64,000 nt of DNA from Nocardia macrotermitis (GTDB lineage: Bacteria; Actinomycetota; Actinomycetes; Mycobacteriales; Mycobacteriaceae), in the NCBI RefSeq assembly GCF_009604405.1, contig NZ_WEGK01000008.1:310001-374000 (forward strand), in the 5' to 3' direction. The number at the start of each line of letters is the position of its first letter. Position 1 is the stretch's first letter. Both the position numbers and the translations under genes were made by a program. A model generated the notes under the pieces. It searched no databases, was not told the origin of the DNA, and saw only the letters and a list, made by a program, of their open reading frames with translations. Shown piece after piece: positions 1-22,599 of this stretch.

Positions 1-13353
<13,353 letters not shown>

Positions 13354-13369
13354 TCGCGAAAGGCCCACC

Positions 13370-14152
13370 ATGCCTGCCGAATTCCAGCAGTTGAAGATAA
13401 CGAACGACACGGTTGTGACCTGCACCAGTCCCGCCGAGGCACATATGCTGTGGGGCGAGGCCACCGCGCCGAGCGGCATGTACCAGTACGCCGCGGCCCG
13501 GTTGCGGCCTCGCGATACCGTCCTGGACATCGGCGCGAACATCGGCCTGACCGCGATGATGTTCGCCCGGACCTGTCCCGGGATCCGGGTGATCGCCGTC
13601 GAACCCGCGCCGACGACATTCCACTGCCTGCAACTCAATCTGGCCGCGCACGTCCCGCACGGGACCGCGCTGCGCACGGCGGTCGGCGAGACGCCCGGCA
13701 TCGCGACATTCACCTGGTATCCGCGGGCGTCGGCGAATTCCGGTCTGTACGCCGACCGCGCCGCGGACGACCGCGCAACGCGAACATTTCTGCACAACAG
13801 CGGCCTGGACGACACATCGATCGACACCATCACCGCCGGACTGCACACCGGCGAGCGGTTCGACGTCCAGGTCGACACGGTATCGGCGATCCTGGCCGAC
13901 CACGCGTCCACCGGCGAGATCGGCCTGCTCAAGGTCGACGTCGAACGCGCGGAAATGGATGTCCTGCACGGCATCCTCGAATCGGACTGGCCACGGATCC
14001 GCGCCGTCGTCGCCGAGGTCCACGACATCGACGATCGCCTGACCCGATTCTGCGAACTGCTGACCGCGCACGGACTGGTCCCGCATGCCCGGCAGGACGC
14101 GATGCTGCGGGGGACCGAACTGCACGAGGTCTACGCCGGTCGCGCGGCGTAG
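13370..14152 (+). CDS. FkbM family SAM-dependent methyltransferase
   Basis: A 260-residue protein starting 16 nt after the synthetase stop, so probably co-transcribed with it. The SAM site is visible as VLDIGANIGLTAMMFA (about 53-68), followed by a VEP acidic loop and the FkbM-type LLKVDVERAEMDVL segment near 185-198. FkbM family members mostly O-methylate secondary metabolites or sugars, so methylation of the peptide product or a precursor is the natural inference. The acceptor cannot be read from sequence. A GAAAGG-like ribosome site precedes the ATG. Confidence 0.88.
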   Translation: MPAEFQQLKITNDTVVTCTSPAEAHMLWGEATAPSGMYQYAAARLRPRDTVLDIGANIGLTAMMFARTCPGIRVIAVEPAPTTFHCLQLNLAAHVPHGTALRTAVGETPGIATFTWYPRASANSGLYADRAADDRATRTFLHNSGLDDTSIDTITAGLHTGERFDVQVDTVSAILADHASTGEIGLLKVDVERAEMDVLHGILESDWPRIRAVVAEVHDIDDRLTRFCELLTAHGLVPHARQDAMLRGTELHEVYAGRAA

Positions 14153-14338
14153 ACCCGGCAGTGTCGGCGGCTGCGAGTCGGGTGTCGCTGGTGCGGTATT
14201 TCGTATACGCGGATTCGTGGCCTGGTGTTCGCGGTGTGAGCGCGGACTGTTCGCGTAGACGCGGTGGCCACTCGGCCCGCCGGCCCTCTGTCGGGAGCCG
14301 CGGATTGGCGACGCGAGACAGGTCGATCCCGCATGCGA

Positions 14339-15169
14339 TCAAGCGATTTCGATGAAGCGCCGCACCGAACGTGACGGGGCCGGTTTGGCGCGCCAGACCA
14401 GGTAGACCTGAGACGGCGGGGCGTCCGGGACGTCCAGGTACGTCACTCCCGGATGTGGTGCGCGGGTGCGGGCGAGTTCGGGAACCGCGCCGATGCCGCG
14501 TCCGGCGGCGATCAGTTCGATCCACTCGTCGAAATTCGTGCAGGTGACGATCTCGCGACCGGAATCACCTGCGGGCCAGGAGTTTTCATCGGTCGTGCCC
14601 GAGATGATGTTGACCACGAGCGGGTGATCCGCCAGATCCTGCCAGCGTGGCGCGGCGTCGACCAGCGGTGAATCGGCCGCCACCGCCAGTACCCTCCGCT
14701 CGGTGGCGATCAACTGCGCGGCCATGGTCGACGGCAGGCGAATGTTCTTGCGGTACAGGGCGATATCGATGGTTCCCGAGGCCAGGGCGGCGATCGGGTC
14801 GTCCACGCGATGGATCGCCAATCGCCCGCCGACCGCCTCGAAGCGGGTCCGGGCCGCGGCGAACCAGCTGTCGGGCAGCAGCCAGGCGAAGCCGACCGCG
14901 ACGGTCGTCCGCATGCGCAGATCGGCGCACACCGCATCCACGTCGCCGATGATACGTCGCGCGTGATCGGCGAATTCCGTTCCCTCCGAGGTCAATTCGA
15001 AGTGCCGGGAGCTGCGTTCCAGCAGCCGGACGTCCAGGATGCGTTCGAGTTGCTGGATCGTGCGGGTGAGCGAGGGCTGGGTGAGGTGCAGGCGGGCGGC
15101 GGCGCGGGTGAAGTTCCGTTCCTCGCACAATGCCAGGTAGGCCCGCAGATGACGCAGCTCCAGATCCAT
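14339..15169 (-). CDS. LysR family transcriptional regulator
   Basis: A 276-residue regulator when started at MDLELRHLRAYLALCEERNF. The winged helix-turn-helix occupies the first 60 residues, with the typical FTRAAARLHLTQPSLTRTIQQLE stretch, and a periplasmic-binding-like effector domain follows. The frame is open further upstream, to 15406, but that part would run into the divergent transporter. The chosen ATG puts the DNA-binding domain at the N terminus as in the family. It is divergent from the MFS gene at 15240 with 70 nt between them, the classic LysR arrangement, so it likely controls that transporter. The effector is unknown. Confidence 0.88.
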   Translation of the reverse strand: MDLELRHLRAYLALCEERNFTRAAARLHLTQPSLTRTIQQLERILDVRLLERSSRHFELTSEGTEFADHARRIIGDVDAVCADLRMRTTVAVGFAWLLPDSWFAAARTRFEAVGGRLAIHRVDDPIAALASGTIDIALYRKNIRLPSTMAAQLIATERRVLAVAADSPLVDAAPRWQDLADHPLVVNIISGTTDENSWPAGDSGREIVTCTNFDEWIELIAAGRGIGAVPELARTRAPHPGVTYLDVPDAPPSQVYLVWRAKPAPSRSVRRFIEIA

Positions 15170-15239
15170 ACGTTCAGCGTATACATCGCGCACAGGAAGC
15201 ATTTCACAACGGCCCCGCCAGACCATACCGTCGACAGCT

Positions 15240-16352
15240 GTGACCACTGTTTCGATCAGCCGACAGTCCGTGAGCCCACTGCGCGCCGCCTCCGGACTCG
15301 CGGCGGCCATGGGCGTCGGCCGCTTCGCCTTCACACCGCTGCTACCGGTGATGATCGGCGCGGGCCGCCTCGACGCACGCGCGGGCGCGGCCGTCGCGGC
15401 CGCCAACTACGCGGGCTATCTGCTCGGCGCGCTACTGCTGGCGAGACGCCCGGACCTCAACGGCCGCATCGCTTTTCACGCCTCGGCCGCCGCATTGGCG
15501 CTCAGCGAGGCACTCATGGCCTGGCCCGCGCCCGCCGCCGTGGCCGCCGCGCTGCGATCGATCGCGGGCGTCGCGAGCGCCGTGCTGTTCATCGGCTGCG
15601 CGAGTGTCGCGGCCGGACACGAAAACCGCAGGCGCGCAGCGGGAATCGCGTTCGGTGGGATCGGTGGCGGGATCGCGCTGACCGGCATCCTCGCCCTGAT
15701 CGCGGGAACGTCCGTGTCCTGGCAGCTGATGTGGCTGGGCGCGGCGACCCTCACCGCACTGCTGCTCGCCCCCGCGCTACGACTCGAGGTCCGCCCCGCG
15801 ACCCGCGCCGCCGCGACCGCCGCACGATCGGTGCGAGCGTGGCGACTGCTGCAGGGCACCTACTTCCTCGAGGGCCTGGGGTACATCGTCATCGGCACAT
15901 TCCTGGTGGCCGCGCTGCAATCCCCGGGACATCACTCACTCGGCACGCTGACCTGGGTCGTCGTCGGCATCGCCGCCGCACCCGCGACGCTGCTGTGGGA
16001 TCTGGTCGCCCGCCGCCGCTCCCCCGAGACCGCACTCGTACTCGCCCTGGCACTGCAATGCGTCTCGGCGATCCTGCCCGCGATATCCACCGGCGTCGTC
16101 TCCGCGCTGATCTCCGCGGCGCTGTTCGGCGCGACATTCACCGGAATCACCATGCTCGCGATCGAGGTGGGCGGCGAACTCACCGGCCCCGGCGCCGCGG
16201 CCACACTCACCGCGGGCTACGGCCTGGGCCAGGTACTCGGTCCGCTCGCGGTGACGCCGGTCCTGGGTGACGGATATGGAACGGCCTTCGCGATCGCCGC
16301 GGTGATTCTCGCCGTGGCGACCGCCGCCGCACTGCTGATCAGGCGAACTTGA
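15240..16352 (+). CDS. YbfB/YjiJ-like MFS transporter
   Basis: A 370-residue, strongly hydrophobic polytopic membrane protein with a GTG start. The opening segment (GVGRFAFTPLLPVMI) is characteristic of the YbfB/YjiJ group of the major facilitator superfamily. The family is generally about 370-400 residues with 10-12 helices, so this is full length. The substrate is unknown. It is divergent from the LysR regulator, and its last 14 nt overlap the 3' end of secG on the opposite strand. Confidence 0.8.
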   Translation: MTTVSISRQSVSPLRAASGLAAAMGVGRFAFTPLLPVMIGAGRLDARAGAAVAAANYAGYLLGALLLARRPDLNGRIAFHASAAALALSEALMAWPAPAAVAAALRSIAGVASAVLFIGCASVAAGHENRRRAAGIAFGGIGGGIALTGILALIAGTSVSWQLMWLGAATLTALLLAPALRLEVRPATRAAATAARSVRAWRLLQGTYFLEGLGYIVIGTFLVAALQSPGHHSLGTLTWVVVGIAAAPATLLWDLVARRRSPETALVLALALQCVSAILPAISTGVVSALISAALFGATFTGITMLAIEVGGELTGPGAAATLTAGYGLGQVLGPLAVTPVLGDGYGTAFAIAAVILAVATAAALLIRRT

Positions 16353-16572
16353 TCTCCAGGCCGATGCCCAGAATGGCGATCAGCCAGATCAGACCGGTGA
16401 AGACGGTGATGCGGTCGAGGTTCTTCTCGACCACGGTGGATCCCGACAGGCTCGACTGCACGCCGCCGCCGAACAGGTTCGACAGACCCCCACCCTTCGC
16501 GCGGTGCAGCAACACCAGCAACACCAGCAACACACTGGTGATGATCAGGAGGATATCCAGGAACATCTTCAT
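16339..16572 (-). CDS. secG: Preprotein translocase subunit SecG
   Basis: A 77-residue protein with two hydrophobic segments (LDILLIITSVLLVLLVLLH near the N terminus and ITVFTGLIWLIAILGIGL near the C terminus). They are joined by the SecG-typical loop with KGGGLSNLFGGG. It is the non-essential partner of SecYE in the membrane translocon. The frame is open far upstream, but the ATG at 16572 gives the normal SecG length. In mycobacteria secG directly follows tpiA. Here about 6 kb of other genes separate the two, and secG overlaps the convergent MFS gene tail to tail. Confidence 0.95.
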   Translation of the reverse strand: MKMFLDILLIITSVLLVLLVLLHRAKGGGLSNLFGGGVQSSLSGSTVVEKNLDRITVFTGLIWLIAILGIGLEIKFA

Positions 16573-16799
16573 GCCCGACAGCTTATGCGCAACCCCGCGA
16601 TCCGCCCGCATCAGGTGATTCGCCGCACGATCAGCGCGCTGATCCGGCAGCCCCGGCCCGCCGCCGCCGCGGACCGCACTCGACCGACCGCGACCAGTCC
16701 CACCGATCCCGTTCGAGCAGCGGCAGAACCAGCGACCACCGGCCGGCCACGCCCGTTCGGTTGCCGGGCGACACCGATCCGCGCCGGTACCATCGCGGC

Positions 16800-17612
16800 A
16801 TGTCGGCCGCAACGCGAACGCAATCCTCCCGTCGAACGGGCCGCAGCGCCAACATCTTCCGAGGTTCGGCGCTGATCGTCTGCGGATTGCTGGGGGCGTG
16901 TTCGAGTGGGTCATCGGGGCCCGCGCCGACGCCGATGGGGCACACCTACATCTCCACCGGAGTGCAGGGAACGCCGATTCCGGGCGGCGGACCGTTGACG
17001 TTGACCTTCGAGGACGGGCGGGTTTCGGCGGACTCGGGGTGCAACAGCAGCAGCGGGGCGGTGACGTTGGACGGCTCGGTGCTGCGGGTTTCGCAGCTGG
17101 CCACGACCATGATGGCCTGCGTCGGCGACAAGTCGGGGGCGGACGGCTGGCAGACCGCCCTGCTGCAATCCGCGCCGAAGTGGTCGCTGTCGGGCAGCAC
17201 GTTGACGCTCACCGGCCACGATGTCACGGTCACGCTGCGGGACAAACGCGTGGTGCGACCGGATCTGCCGCTGACCGGGACCGCATGGGTCGTCACCACC
17301 CTGCTCAGAAAGGAAGGCCAGGTCCGCTCGCAGGCCCTGGACGCCGCGCGCCCCACCCTCACCATCTCCCCCAGCGGCCAGGTCACCGGCAGCGCCGGAT
17401 GCAACCGGATGACCGGCGCCGCCGACATCGCCGGCTCGGAGGTCACCTTCCACCTCGGCACCACTCGGATGATGTGCGCGCAGGATGTCATGCAGGTCGA
17501 ACAGCAGGTCCTCGAAGCCCTCGACGGCACGACCGAAGCCACCGTCGACTCCGACGCCCTGACCATCCGCAATCGCGCGAACGGCGCGGGCCTGATCCTG
17601 CGCTCGGAGTGA
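16800..17612 (+). CDS. META-domain (HslJ-like) lipoprotein with two repeats
   Basis: A 270-residue protein with a basic N terminus, a hydrophobic stretch and a lipobox (LLGAC, Cys34), hence a predicted membrane-anchored lipoprotein. Two META/DUF306 domains follow, at about 50-145 and 155-265. Each carries a GCN motif (DSGCNSSSG and SAGCNRMTG) and a later paired TTMMAC or TRMMCA segment. META domains are linked to heat-shock or stress-related envelope proteins, without a defined enzymatic role. I chose the ATG at 16800 over the in-frame ATG at 16761 because it yields a compact signal sequence. Confidence 0.85.
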   Translation: MSAATRTQSSRRTGRSANIFRGSALIVCGLLGACSSGSSGPAPTPMGHTYISTGVQGTPIPGGGPLTLTFEDGRVSADSGCNSSSGAVTLDGSVLRVSQLATTMMACVGDKSGADGWQTALLQSAPKWSLSGSTLTLTGHDVTVTLRDKRVVRPDLPLTGTAWVVTTLLRKEGQVRSQALDAARPTLTISPSGQVTGSAGCNRMTGAADIAGSEVTFHLGTTRMMCAQDVMQVEQQVLEALDGTTEATVDSDALTIRNRANGAGLILRSE

Positions 17613-17652
17613 AACCACCACCCGGCGCCCCGGCGGAAGGCAGCATGGGACG

Positions 17653-19971
17653 GTGATCAACGAACGGGAAGCTGAACTCGATCGGCGGTTCCGCGCGGCG
17701 GTGACGGCCGTACGGCCCGGATCTCCCCGCGCCGCAACCGAATCCGTGCTACCGGGCATCACGCACACCGTCGCGGCGATGCTGGCGCTGTTCGACGCGC
17801 AGGCCGCGAGCCGACAGCTGGATCTGGCGGCGCGCGCGCTCACTGCCGCCGGGCACGGGTACTACAGCATCGGATCCTCGGGACACGAGGGCAATGTCGC
17901 GCTCGCCGAGGTGCTGCGTCCGACCGATCCCGCACTGCTGCACTATCGTTCGGGCGCGTTCTTCGTGCATCGCTGTCGCCGGGCCGGTGGCGGCGATCCC
18001 GTGCGCGACGTGCTGCTCGGTGTGGTGGCCGCGGCCGCGGATCCGATCTCGGGTGGGCGGCACAAGGTGTTCGGCAGCGCACCCGCCGCGATCCTGCCGC
18101 AGACCTCGACCATCGCCTCCCATCTGCCGCGCGCGGTCGGGCTGGCCTTCGCGCTGGATCGGGCCACGCGGTTGGGCCGATTCACGCCCTGGCCGTCGGA
18201 TGCGGTGGTGCTGTGCACGTTCGGCGACGCGTCGGCGAATCATTCCACCGCGACCGGTGCGATCAACGCGGCCGTGCACACCGCGCATCAGCAGATTCCG
18301 ATGCCGGTGCTGTTCGTGTGCGAGGACAACGGGATCGGACTGAGCGTGCCCACTCCGCCGGATTGGATTCGCAGCGCCTACGGAACCCGGCCCGGCCTGC
18401 GGTATTTCGAGGTCGACGGCTCGGATCTGCTTGCGACGCTGACGATTTCGGCCGAGGCCGTGGACTGGGTGCGGGAGAATCGGCTTCCGGCCTTCCTGCG
18501 ATTGCGTACCACCCGGCTGCTGGGGCACGCGGGGTCGGACGTCGAGGCGGCATATCGGCGTGCGGGCGATATCGATGCGGAGTTGCGGCGCGATCCCATC
18601 ACGGCCACCGCGCGTCTGCTGGTCGGTTCGGGCGGAATCGGCGCGCGGGAACTCATCGCACGGTACGACGCCATCGCCGCCGAGGTCGCGGCCGTCGCCG
18701 AGCAGGTCACCGGTGCGGCGACGCTGGATTCGGCCGCCGCGGTGATCGCTCCTCTCGCACCGCATCATCCCGATCTGGTCCGCGCGGATGTCGTGCGCAC
18801 CGGACCGCTGCCCGAAACCATGCCGCCGCCGGGTGCTCGCGTCGTCGATACCCGTGCGCACCCACCGGCCGAAACCGATCCCGACAACTCCGATTCTTTG
18901 CCGAACAGCCCCGATCCTTCTTCGAACAGCACTGCGGCAGCAGGGAATTCAGTCGAGCAAGCGCCCGCGATGACCGTCGCACAATCGATCAACCACACGC
19001 TGACGCAGTTGCTGGAACGCGACAGCGACCTGCTCGTCTTCGGCGAGGACGTCGGCCGTAAGGGCGGCGTCTACGGCGTGACCAAGGGTCTGCAACGCCG
19101 ATTCGGCGCACGGCGAGTCTTCGACACGCTGCTGGACGAGCAGAGCATCCTGGGCACCGCCCTCGGCGCGGGCCCCGCCGGTTTCGTCCCGATTCCGGAG
19201 ATCCAATACCTCGCCTACCTGCACAATGCACTCGACCAGATCCGCGGTGAGGCCGCCACCCAGCAGTTCTTCTCCACCGGACAGTTCCGCAATCCGATGG
19301 TGGTCCGCATCGCCTCCTACGCCTACCAGAAGGGTTTCGGCGGCCACTTCCACAACGACAATTCCGTTGCGGCCCTGCGCGATATCCCCGGCCTGGTGAT
19401 CGCCTCCCCCGCCCGCCCCGACGACGCCGCCGCCATGCTGCGCACCTGCGTAGCCGCGGCCCGCGTGGACGGCCGAGTCTGCCTCTTCCTCGAACCGATA
19501 GCCCTCTACCACACCCGCGACCTGCACGCCCCCGGCGACGACGGCTGGCTCGCCACCCCCACCACGGACCCGATCGACATCGGCCGCGCCCGAATCCACG
19601 GCGACGGAACGGATCTCACCATCATCACCTTCGCCAACGGCCTCCGCATGAGCCTGCGCGCCGCACATCGCCTGTCCCAGCAGGGAATTCATGCCCGAGT
19701 CCTCGACCTCAGCTGGCTGGCCCCACTCCCCACCGCCGACATCCTCCACCACGCCCGAGCCACCGGCCGCGTCCTCGTAGCCGACGAAACCCGCCGCACC
19801 GGCGGCATCTCCGAATCGGTCTGCACGGCCCTCGTCGACGCCGGATTCACCGGCCCGATCACCCGGGTCACCAGCGCCGACAGCTTCGTCCCCCTCGGCC
19901 CCGCCACCGCCCACGTACTGCTCGACGAGGCAACCATCGAAAAAGCCGCAGTCGCACTGGTTTCCGCCTGA
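17653..19971 (+). CDS. Fused alpha-beta 2-oxoacid dehydrogenase E1 (branched-chain type)
   Basis: A 772-residue protein joining both E1 subunits. Residues about 1-385 form the alpha part, with the thiamine diphosphate motif GDASANHSTATGAINAA ending in EDNGIG. A Pro/Ser/Asn-rich linker runs from about 405 to 435. Residues about 437-772 form the beta part (FGEDVGRKGGVYGVTKGL, then PEIQYLAYLHNALDQIRGEAA). The family decarboxylates 2-oxoacids and passes the acyl group to an E2 lipoyl enzyme. Neither E2 nor E3 is nearby, so its complex partner must be elsewhere. The GTG start follows a GGAAGG-like site. Substrate choice (branched-chain oxoacid, pyruvate or another) is inferred from overall resemblance only. 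Confidence 0.88.
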   Translation: MINEREAELDRRFRAAVTAVRPGSPRAATESVLPGITHTVAAMLALFDAQAASRQLDLAARALTAAGHGYYSIGSSGHEGNVALAEVLRPTDPALLHYRSGAFFVHRCRRAGGGDPVRDVLLGVVAAAADPISGGRHKVFGSAPAAILPQTSTIASHLPRAVGLAFALDRATRLGRFTPWPSDAVVLCTFGDASANHSTATGAINAAVHTAHQQIPMPVLFVCEDNGIGLSVPTPPDWIRSAYGTRPGLRYFEVDGSDLLATLTISAEAVDWVRENRLPAFLRLRTTRLLGHAGSDVEAAYRRAGDIDAELRRDPITATARLLVGSGGIGARELIARYDAIAAEVAAVAEQVTGAATLDSAAAVIAPLAPHHPDLVRADVVRTGPLPETMPPPGARVVDTRAHPPAETDPDNSDSLPNSPDPSSNSTAAAGNSVEQAPAMTVAQSINHTLTQLLERDSDLLVFGEDVGRKGGVYGVTKGLQRRFGARRVFDTLLDEQSILGTALGAGPAGFVPIPEIQYLAYLHNALDQIRGEAATQQFFSTGQFRNPMVVRIASYAYQKGFGGHFHNDNSVAALRDIPGLVIASPARPDDAAAMLRTCVAAARVDGRVCLFLEPIALYHTRDLHAPGDDGWLATPTTDPIDIGRARIHGDGTDLTIITFANGLRMSLRAAHRLSQQGIHARVLDLSWLAPLPTADILHHARATGRVLVADETRRTGGISESVCTALVDAGFTGPITRVTSADSFVPLGPATAHVLLDEATIEKAAVALVSA

Positions 19972-20074
19972 CCACCGCTCGAAGCGGTACACGAATATCC
20001 GGAACCCACAGCACTCCCGCCTCGAGCCTTCACGGACGAAATCGGCGCACGGACGGCGCTGTTACCGATCCCGC

Positions 20075-20350
20075 TCACGCGACACGGATCAGGTCGTACA
20101 CGTACGAGCGGTCGGCCTTGCGGCTCACCCAAGCGCCCTCGGGCGGGAGATCGCCGCACCCGGGATCATCGAACGGGCGGCTGTGGACGTGGCCGGATTC
20201 CGTGCACACCACCCATCCGAAATCAGGCAGGCGTCTGCACCACAGGTCGAGGTCGACACGCTTGTACGACGGGGCTCCGTGTGCGTTGCCGTCACGGACG
20301 AATTCGTAGGTCAGTCCGTCCGCACGGCGCACGAATCGCAAATCCGGCAT
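20075..20350 (-). CDS. Small conserved-looking hypothetical protein
   Basis: A 91-residue soluble protein starting MPDLRFVRRADGLTYEFVRDG. It is rich in aromatic and charged residues and has two cysteines in the middle (LWCRRL and VVCTES). I see no signal peptide, membrane helix or known motif. The frame is open upstream to 20566, but that part overlaps the 3' end of the P450 gene and is Arg/Pro/His-rich shadow-like sequence, so I started at the internal ATG. It lies between the E1 gene and the P450. The function is not recognised. Confidence 0.6.
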   Translation of the reverse strand: MPDLRFVRRADGLTYEFVRDGNAHGAPSYKRVDLDLWCRRLPDFGWVVCTESGHVHSRPFDDPGCGDLPPEGAWVSRKADRSYVYDLIRVA

Positions 20351-20403
20351 GGCACCAGCGTGCCCGCGGGCCGGTCCATCGGTCGCGGACCGGCCCGGGC
20401 GAA

Positions 20404-21603
20404 TCAACGCGGTGTGACGGTGGTGGGCAGGGCCGTGAAGCCGCGATTGTTGGAGGAGTGGATGCGGCGCAGGCCGGCGGGGTCGATCTCGAAGTCGGCG
20501 ATTCGGGTGGTGATCTCCTGCAATGCGGTGCGCAATTCCAGCAGGCCCAGATTCGAACCCAGACAATGGTGACGACCGCTGCCGAAGGCTACGGCGTCGC
20601 CGGTGTCTCGGTCCAGGTCGAATTTGTCCGGATTCGCGAAAACCCGGGGATCGCGATTGGCCGAACCGCTGAGCAGCAGAATGCGTGCGTCGGCGGGAAT
20701 TTTCACCCCGTGCAGTTCCACCGGTTCGGTGGTGGTTCGCAGAATGACCTGATTCGACGGGTCGTATCGCATCGCCTCATCGATCCAGTCCGCGATGCGG
20801 GCGGTCGGTGCGTCCGATTGCGCGCCCAACGCGACACGGCGCTGCTCGGGATTGCGCGCGGCCGCGTGCCACAGATTGCCCAGCGTCAGCATGGCGGTTT
20901 CGATACCCGCGCCGACCAGCAGGATCACCACGCCCACGATCTCCTCGGGGGTGAGTCGGTCGTCACCGTCGGCGGCATCGAGCAGGGCCGAGAGCAGGTC
21001 GTCACCCCGATTCGCGGCCCGTTCGATGGTCAGCTCGGTGTAGTAGCCGACCAGCGCCCCGATCGCCTGCATGGCCTCGGGCCGCAGATCGGTGGACTCC
21101 TCCTCGGTGTACATGATCTCCATGCCCAGCTTGCGGACCATCGCCCGATCCGCCTCGGGCACCCCGACCAGCTCGGAGATCACCTCGGTCGGATACGGCC
21201 CCGCGAAATCGGACATCAGATCGAAACTGCCCCGCTCGAGCAGTGGTTCCAGCAGACCGCGCGCGATCTCCCGCAACCGCGGCTCCAGCGACTGCACCCG
21301 GTGCTGAGTGAACGCCCGCACCACCAGCCCGCGCATCCGCGTGTGCTTCGGCGGATCCATCGCCACGAAGGAGAAGAACTGCTCGGCCTGCGGTCCCCAG
21401 AATGCGGGCTCCATCCGCAAACCGTTCGCACTGGAGAAACGATCCGAATCCCGCAGGGCCGCGAGGACGTCCGCGTGCCGGGACAACGCCCAGAAATCAT
21501 CCGTCTCGTTACGGAACACCGGCGCATCCTCGCGCAGTTGTTCGTAATACGGATACGGATCCTCGTGGACGTCGAAATCATATGGGCTGTACTGCAACTG
21601 CAT
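20404..21603 (-). CDS. Cytochrome P450
   Basis: A 399-residue soluble bacterial P450. The I-helix reads LLVGAGIETA, so the usual second Thr/Ser after the catalytic Thr is Ala. The ExxR motif is EAMR. The heme loop is FGSGRHHCLG with the cysteine thiolate ligand. The ATG at 21603 is preceded by GGAAGG and gives the usual ~400-residue length; the frame stays open to 21732, which would overlap the divergent methyltransferase. Neither ferredoxin nor reductase is adjacent, although a small ferredoxin lies at 63.3 kb. The substrate is unknown. Confidence 0.93.
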   Translation of the reverse strand: MQLQYSPYDFDVHEDPYPYYEQLREDAPVFRNETDDFWALSRHADVLAALRDSDRFSSANGLRMEPAFWGPQAEQFFSFVAMDPPKHTRMRGLVVRAFTQHRVQSLEPRLREIARGLLEPLLERGSFDLMSDFAGPYPTEVISELVGVPEADRAMVRKLGMEIMYTEEESTDLRPEAMQAIGALVGYYTELTIERAANRGDDLLSALLDAADGDDRLTPEEIVGVVILLVGAGIETAMLTLGNLWHAAARNPEQRRVALGAQSDAPTARIADWIDEAMRYDPSNQVILRTTTEPVELHGVKIPADARILLLSGSANRDPRVFANPDKFDLDRDTGDAVAFGSGRHHCLGSNLGLLELRTALQEITTRIADFEIDPAGLRRIHSSNNRGFTALPTTVTPR

Positions 21604-21694
21604 GAGGTTGCCTTCCGGACGGTGCGGCACCGCCGCTACCGGTTCACTATCCGAGCTGACATGATTCACAGTAGTCGACAGGAAAGAGGACGTC

Positions 21695-22507
21695 GTGCAG
21701 TCTGAATTCGCACCTGCCGGGATCGATGTCACTACACCACATCCGGCCCGCCGCTACGACTACTGGCTGGGTGGCAAGAACAATTTCGAGGCCGATCGGG
21801 AATCGGCCGAACTGGTCGCCGAGGCGTTCCCCACGATCCGCTTCGCCTGCCTGGAGAATCGCAAATTCCTGCGGCGCGCGGTCACCTACCTCACCGAGGA
21901 GGCCGGAATCCGGCAGTTCCTCGACATCGGGGCCGGGCTGCCCACCGTCGGCAACGTGCACGAGATCGCCCAGGGCATCGCGCCCGAATCGCGCATCGTC
22001 TACGTGGACAACGATCCGATCGTGCTGATCCACGCCCGCACCCTGCTGGACAGCGCCCCCGAGGGGGCCACCGCCTACCTCGACGCGGATGTGCGCGATC
22101 CGGCGAACATCCTGTCCCAGCCCGACCTGCTGTCCACCCTGGACCTGAGCCAGCCGGTCGCGCTGATGCTGCTGGCGGTCATGCACTTCATCACCGACGA
22201 CGAGAAGCCCCGCGAGCTGATACGACAGCTCTGTGACGCGCTGGCCCCCGGCAGTTATCTGGTGATGACACACGCCACCGACGACCACCTCACCCAGGAG
22301 GATCTCACCGAGACCCGCGAAGCCAACGAACGCAGCGGCATCCCCTTCCGCCTCCGCTCCACCGCCGAATTCGAAAGCTTCTTCACCGGCCTGGAACTCG
22401 TGCCGCCCGGGGTCAGCTCGGTGATGACGTGGCGTCCGGAAACCTGGCGCGCCCACCCCCGCCCCGAGGCCGTCTCCATGCTCGGCGCGGTCGCACGGAT
22501 CGGGTAG
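21695..22507 (+). CDS. DUF574-type SAM-dependent methyltransferase
   Basis: A 270-residue protein with a GTG start. The signature near the N terminus (HPARRYDYWLGGKNNFEADRE) is typical of the actinobacterial DUF574/Methyltransf_19 family. The SAM site is FLDIGAGLPT, followed by an acidic VYVDNDPIVL strand. Streptomyces and Nocardia carry many paralogs, mostly of unknown substrate. It is divergent from the P450 with 91 nt between the chosen starts, so the two may share a regulatory region. A strong hairpin follows its stop. Confidence 0.88.
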   Translation: MQSEFAPAGIDVTTPHPARRYDYWLGGKNNFEADRESAELVAEAFPTIRFACLENRKFLRRAVTYLTEEAGIRQFLDIGAGLPTVGNVHEIAQGIAPESRIVYVDNDPIVLIHARTLLDSAPEGATAYLDADVRDPANILSQPDLLSTLDLSQPVALMLLAVMHFITDDEKPRELIRQLCDALAPGSYLVMTHATDDHLTQEDLTETREANERSGIPFRLRSTAEFESFFTGLELVPPGVSSVMTWRPETWRAHPRPEAVSMLGAVARIG

Positions 22508-22560
22508 ACCCGCTCACTCGCCTGCGTCGGTGAAATCCCCTGAAACACAACACAACTGGT

Positions 22561-22595
22561 TCGGGTCCGGCCGCGATGCGCGCGGCCGGACCCGA
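22561..22595. terminator. Bidirectional hairpin terminator between methyltransferase and tpiA
   Basis: A perfect 15-bp GC-rich stem (22561-22575 with 22581-22595) with a 5-nt loop lies between two convergent genes, 53 nt after one stop and 4 nt after the other. Neither side has a clear T-run, as is common in actinobacterial terminators. Confidence 0.8.
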
Positions 22596-22599
22596 TCCG

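Noticed and set aside
20075..20350. Toxin or antitoxin candidate
   Set aside because: There is no partner gene next to it and no known toxin or antitoxin motif.
20351..20566. N-terminal extension of the small unknown protein at 20075
   Set aside because: This part overlaps the 3' end of the P450 gene and has shadow-like composition; the internal ATG gives a cleaner protein.
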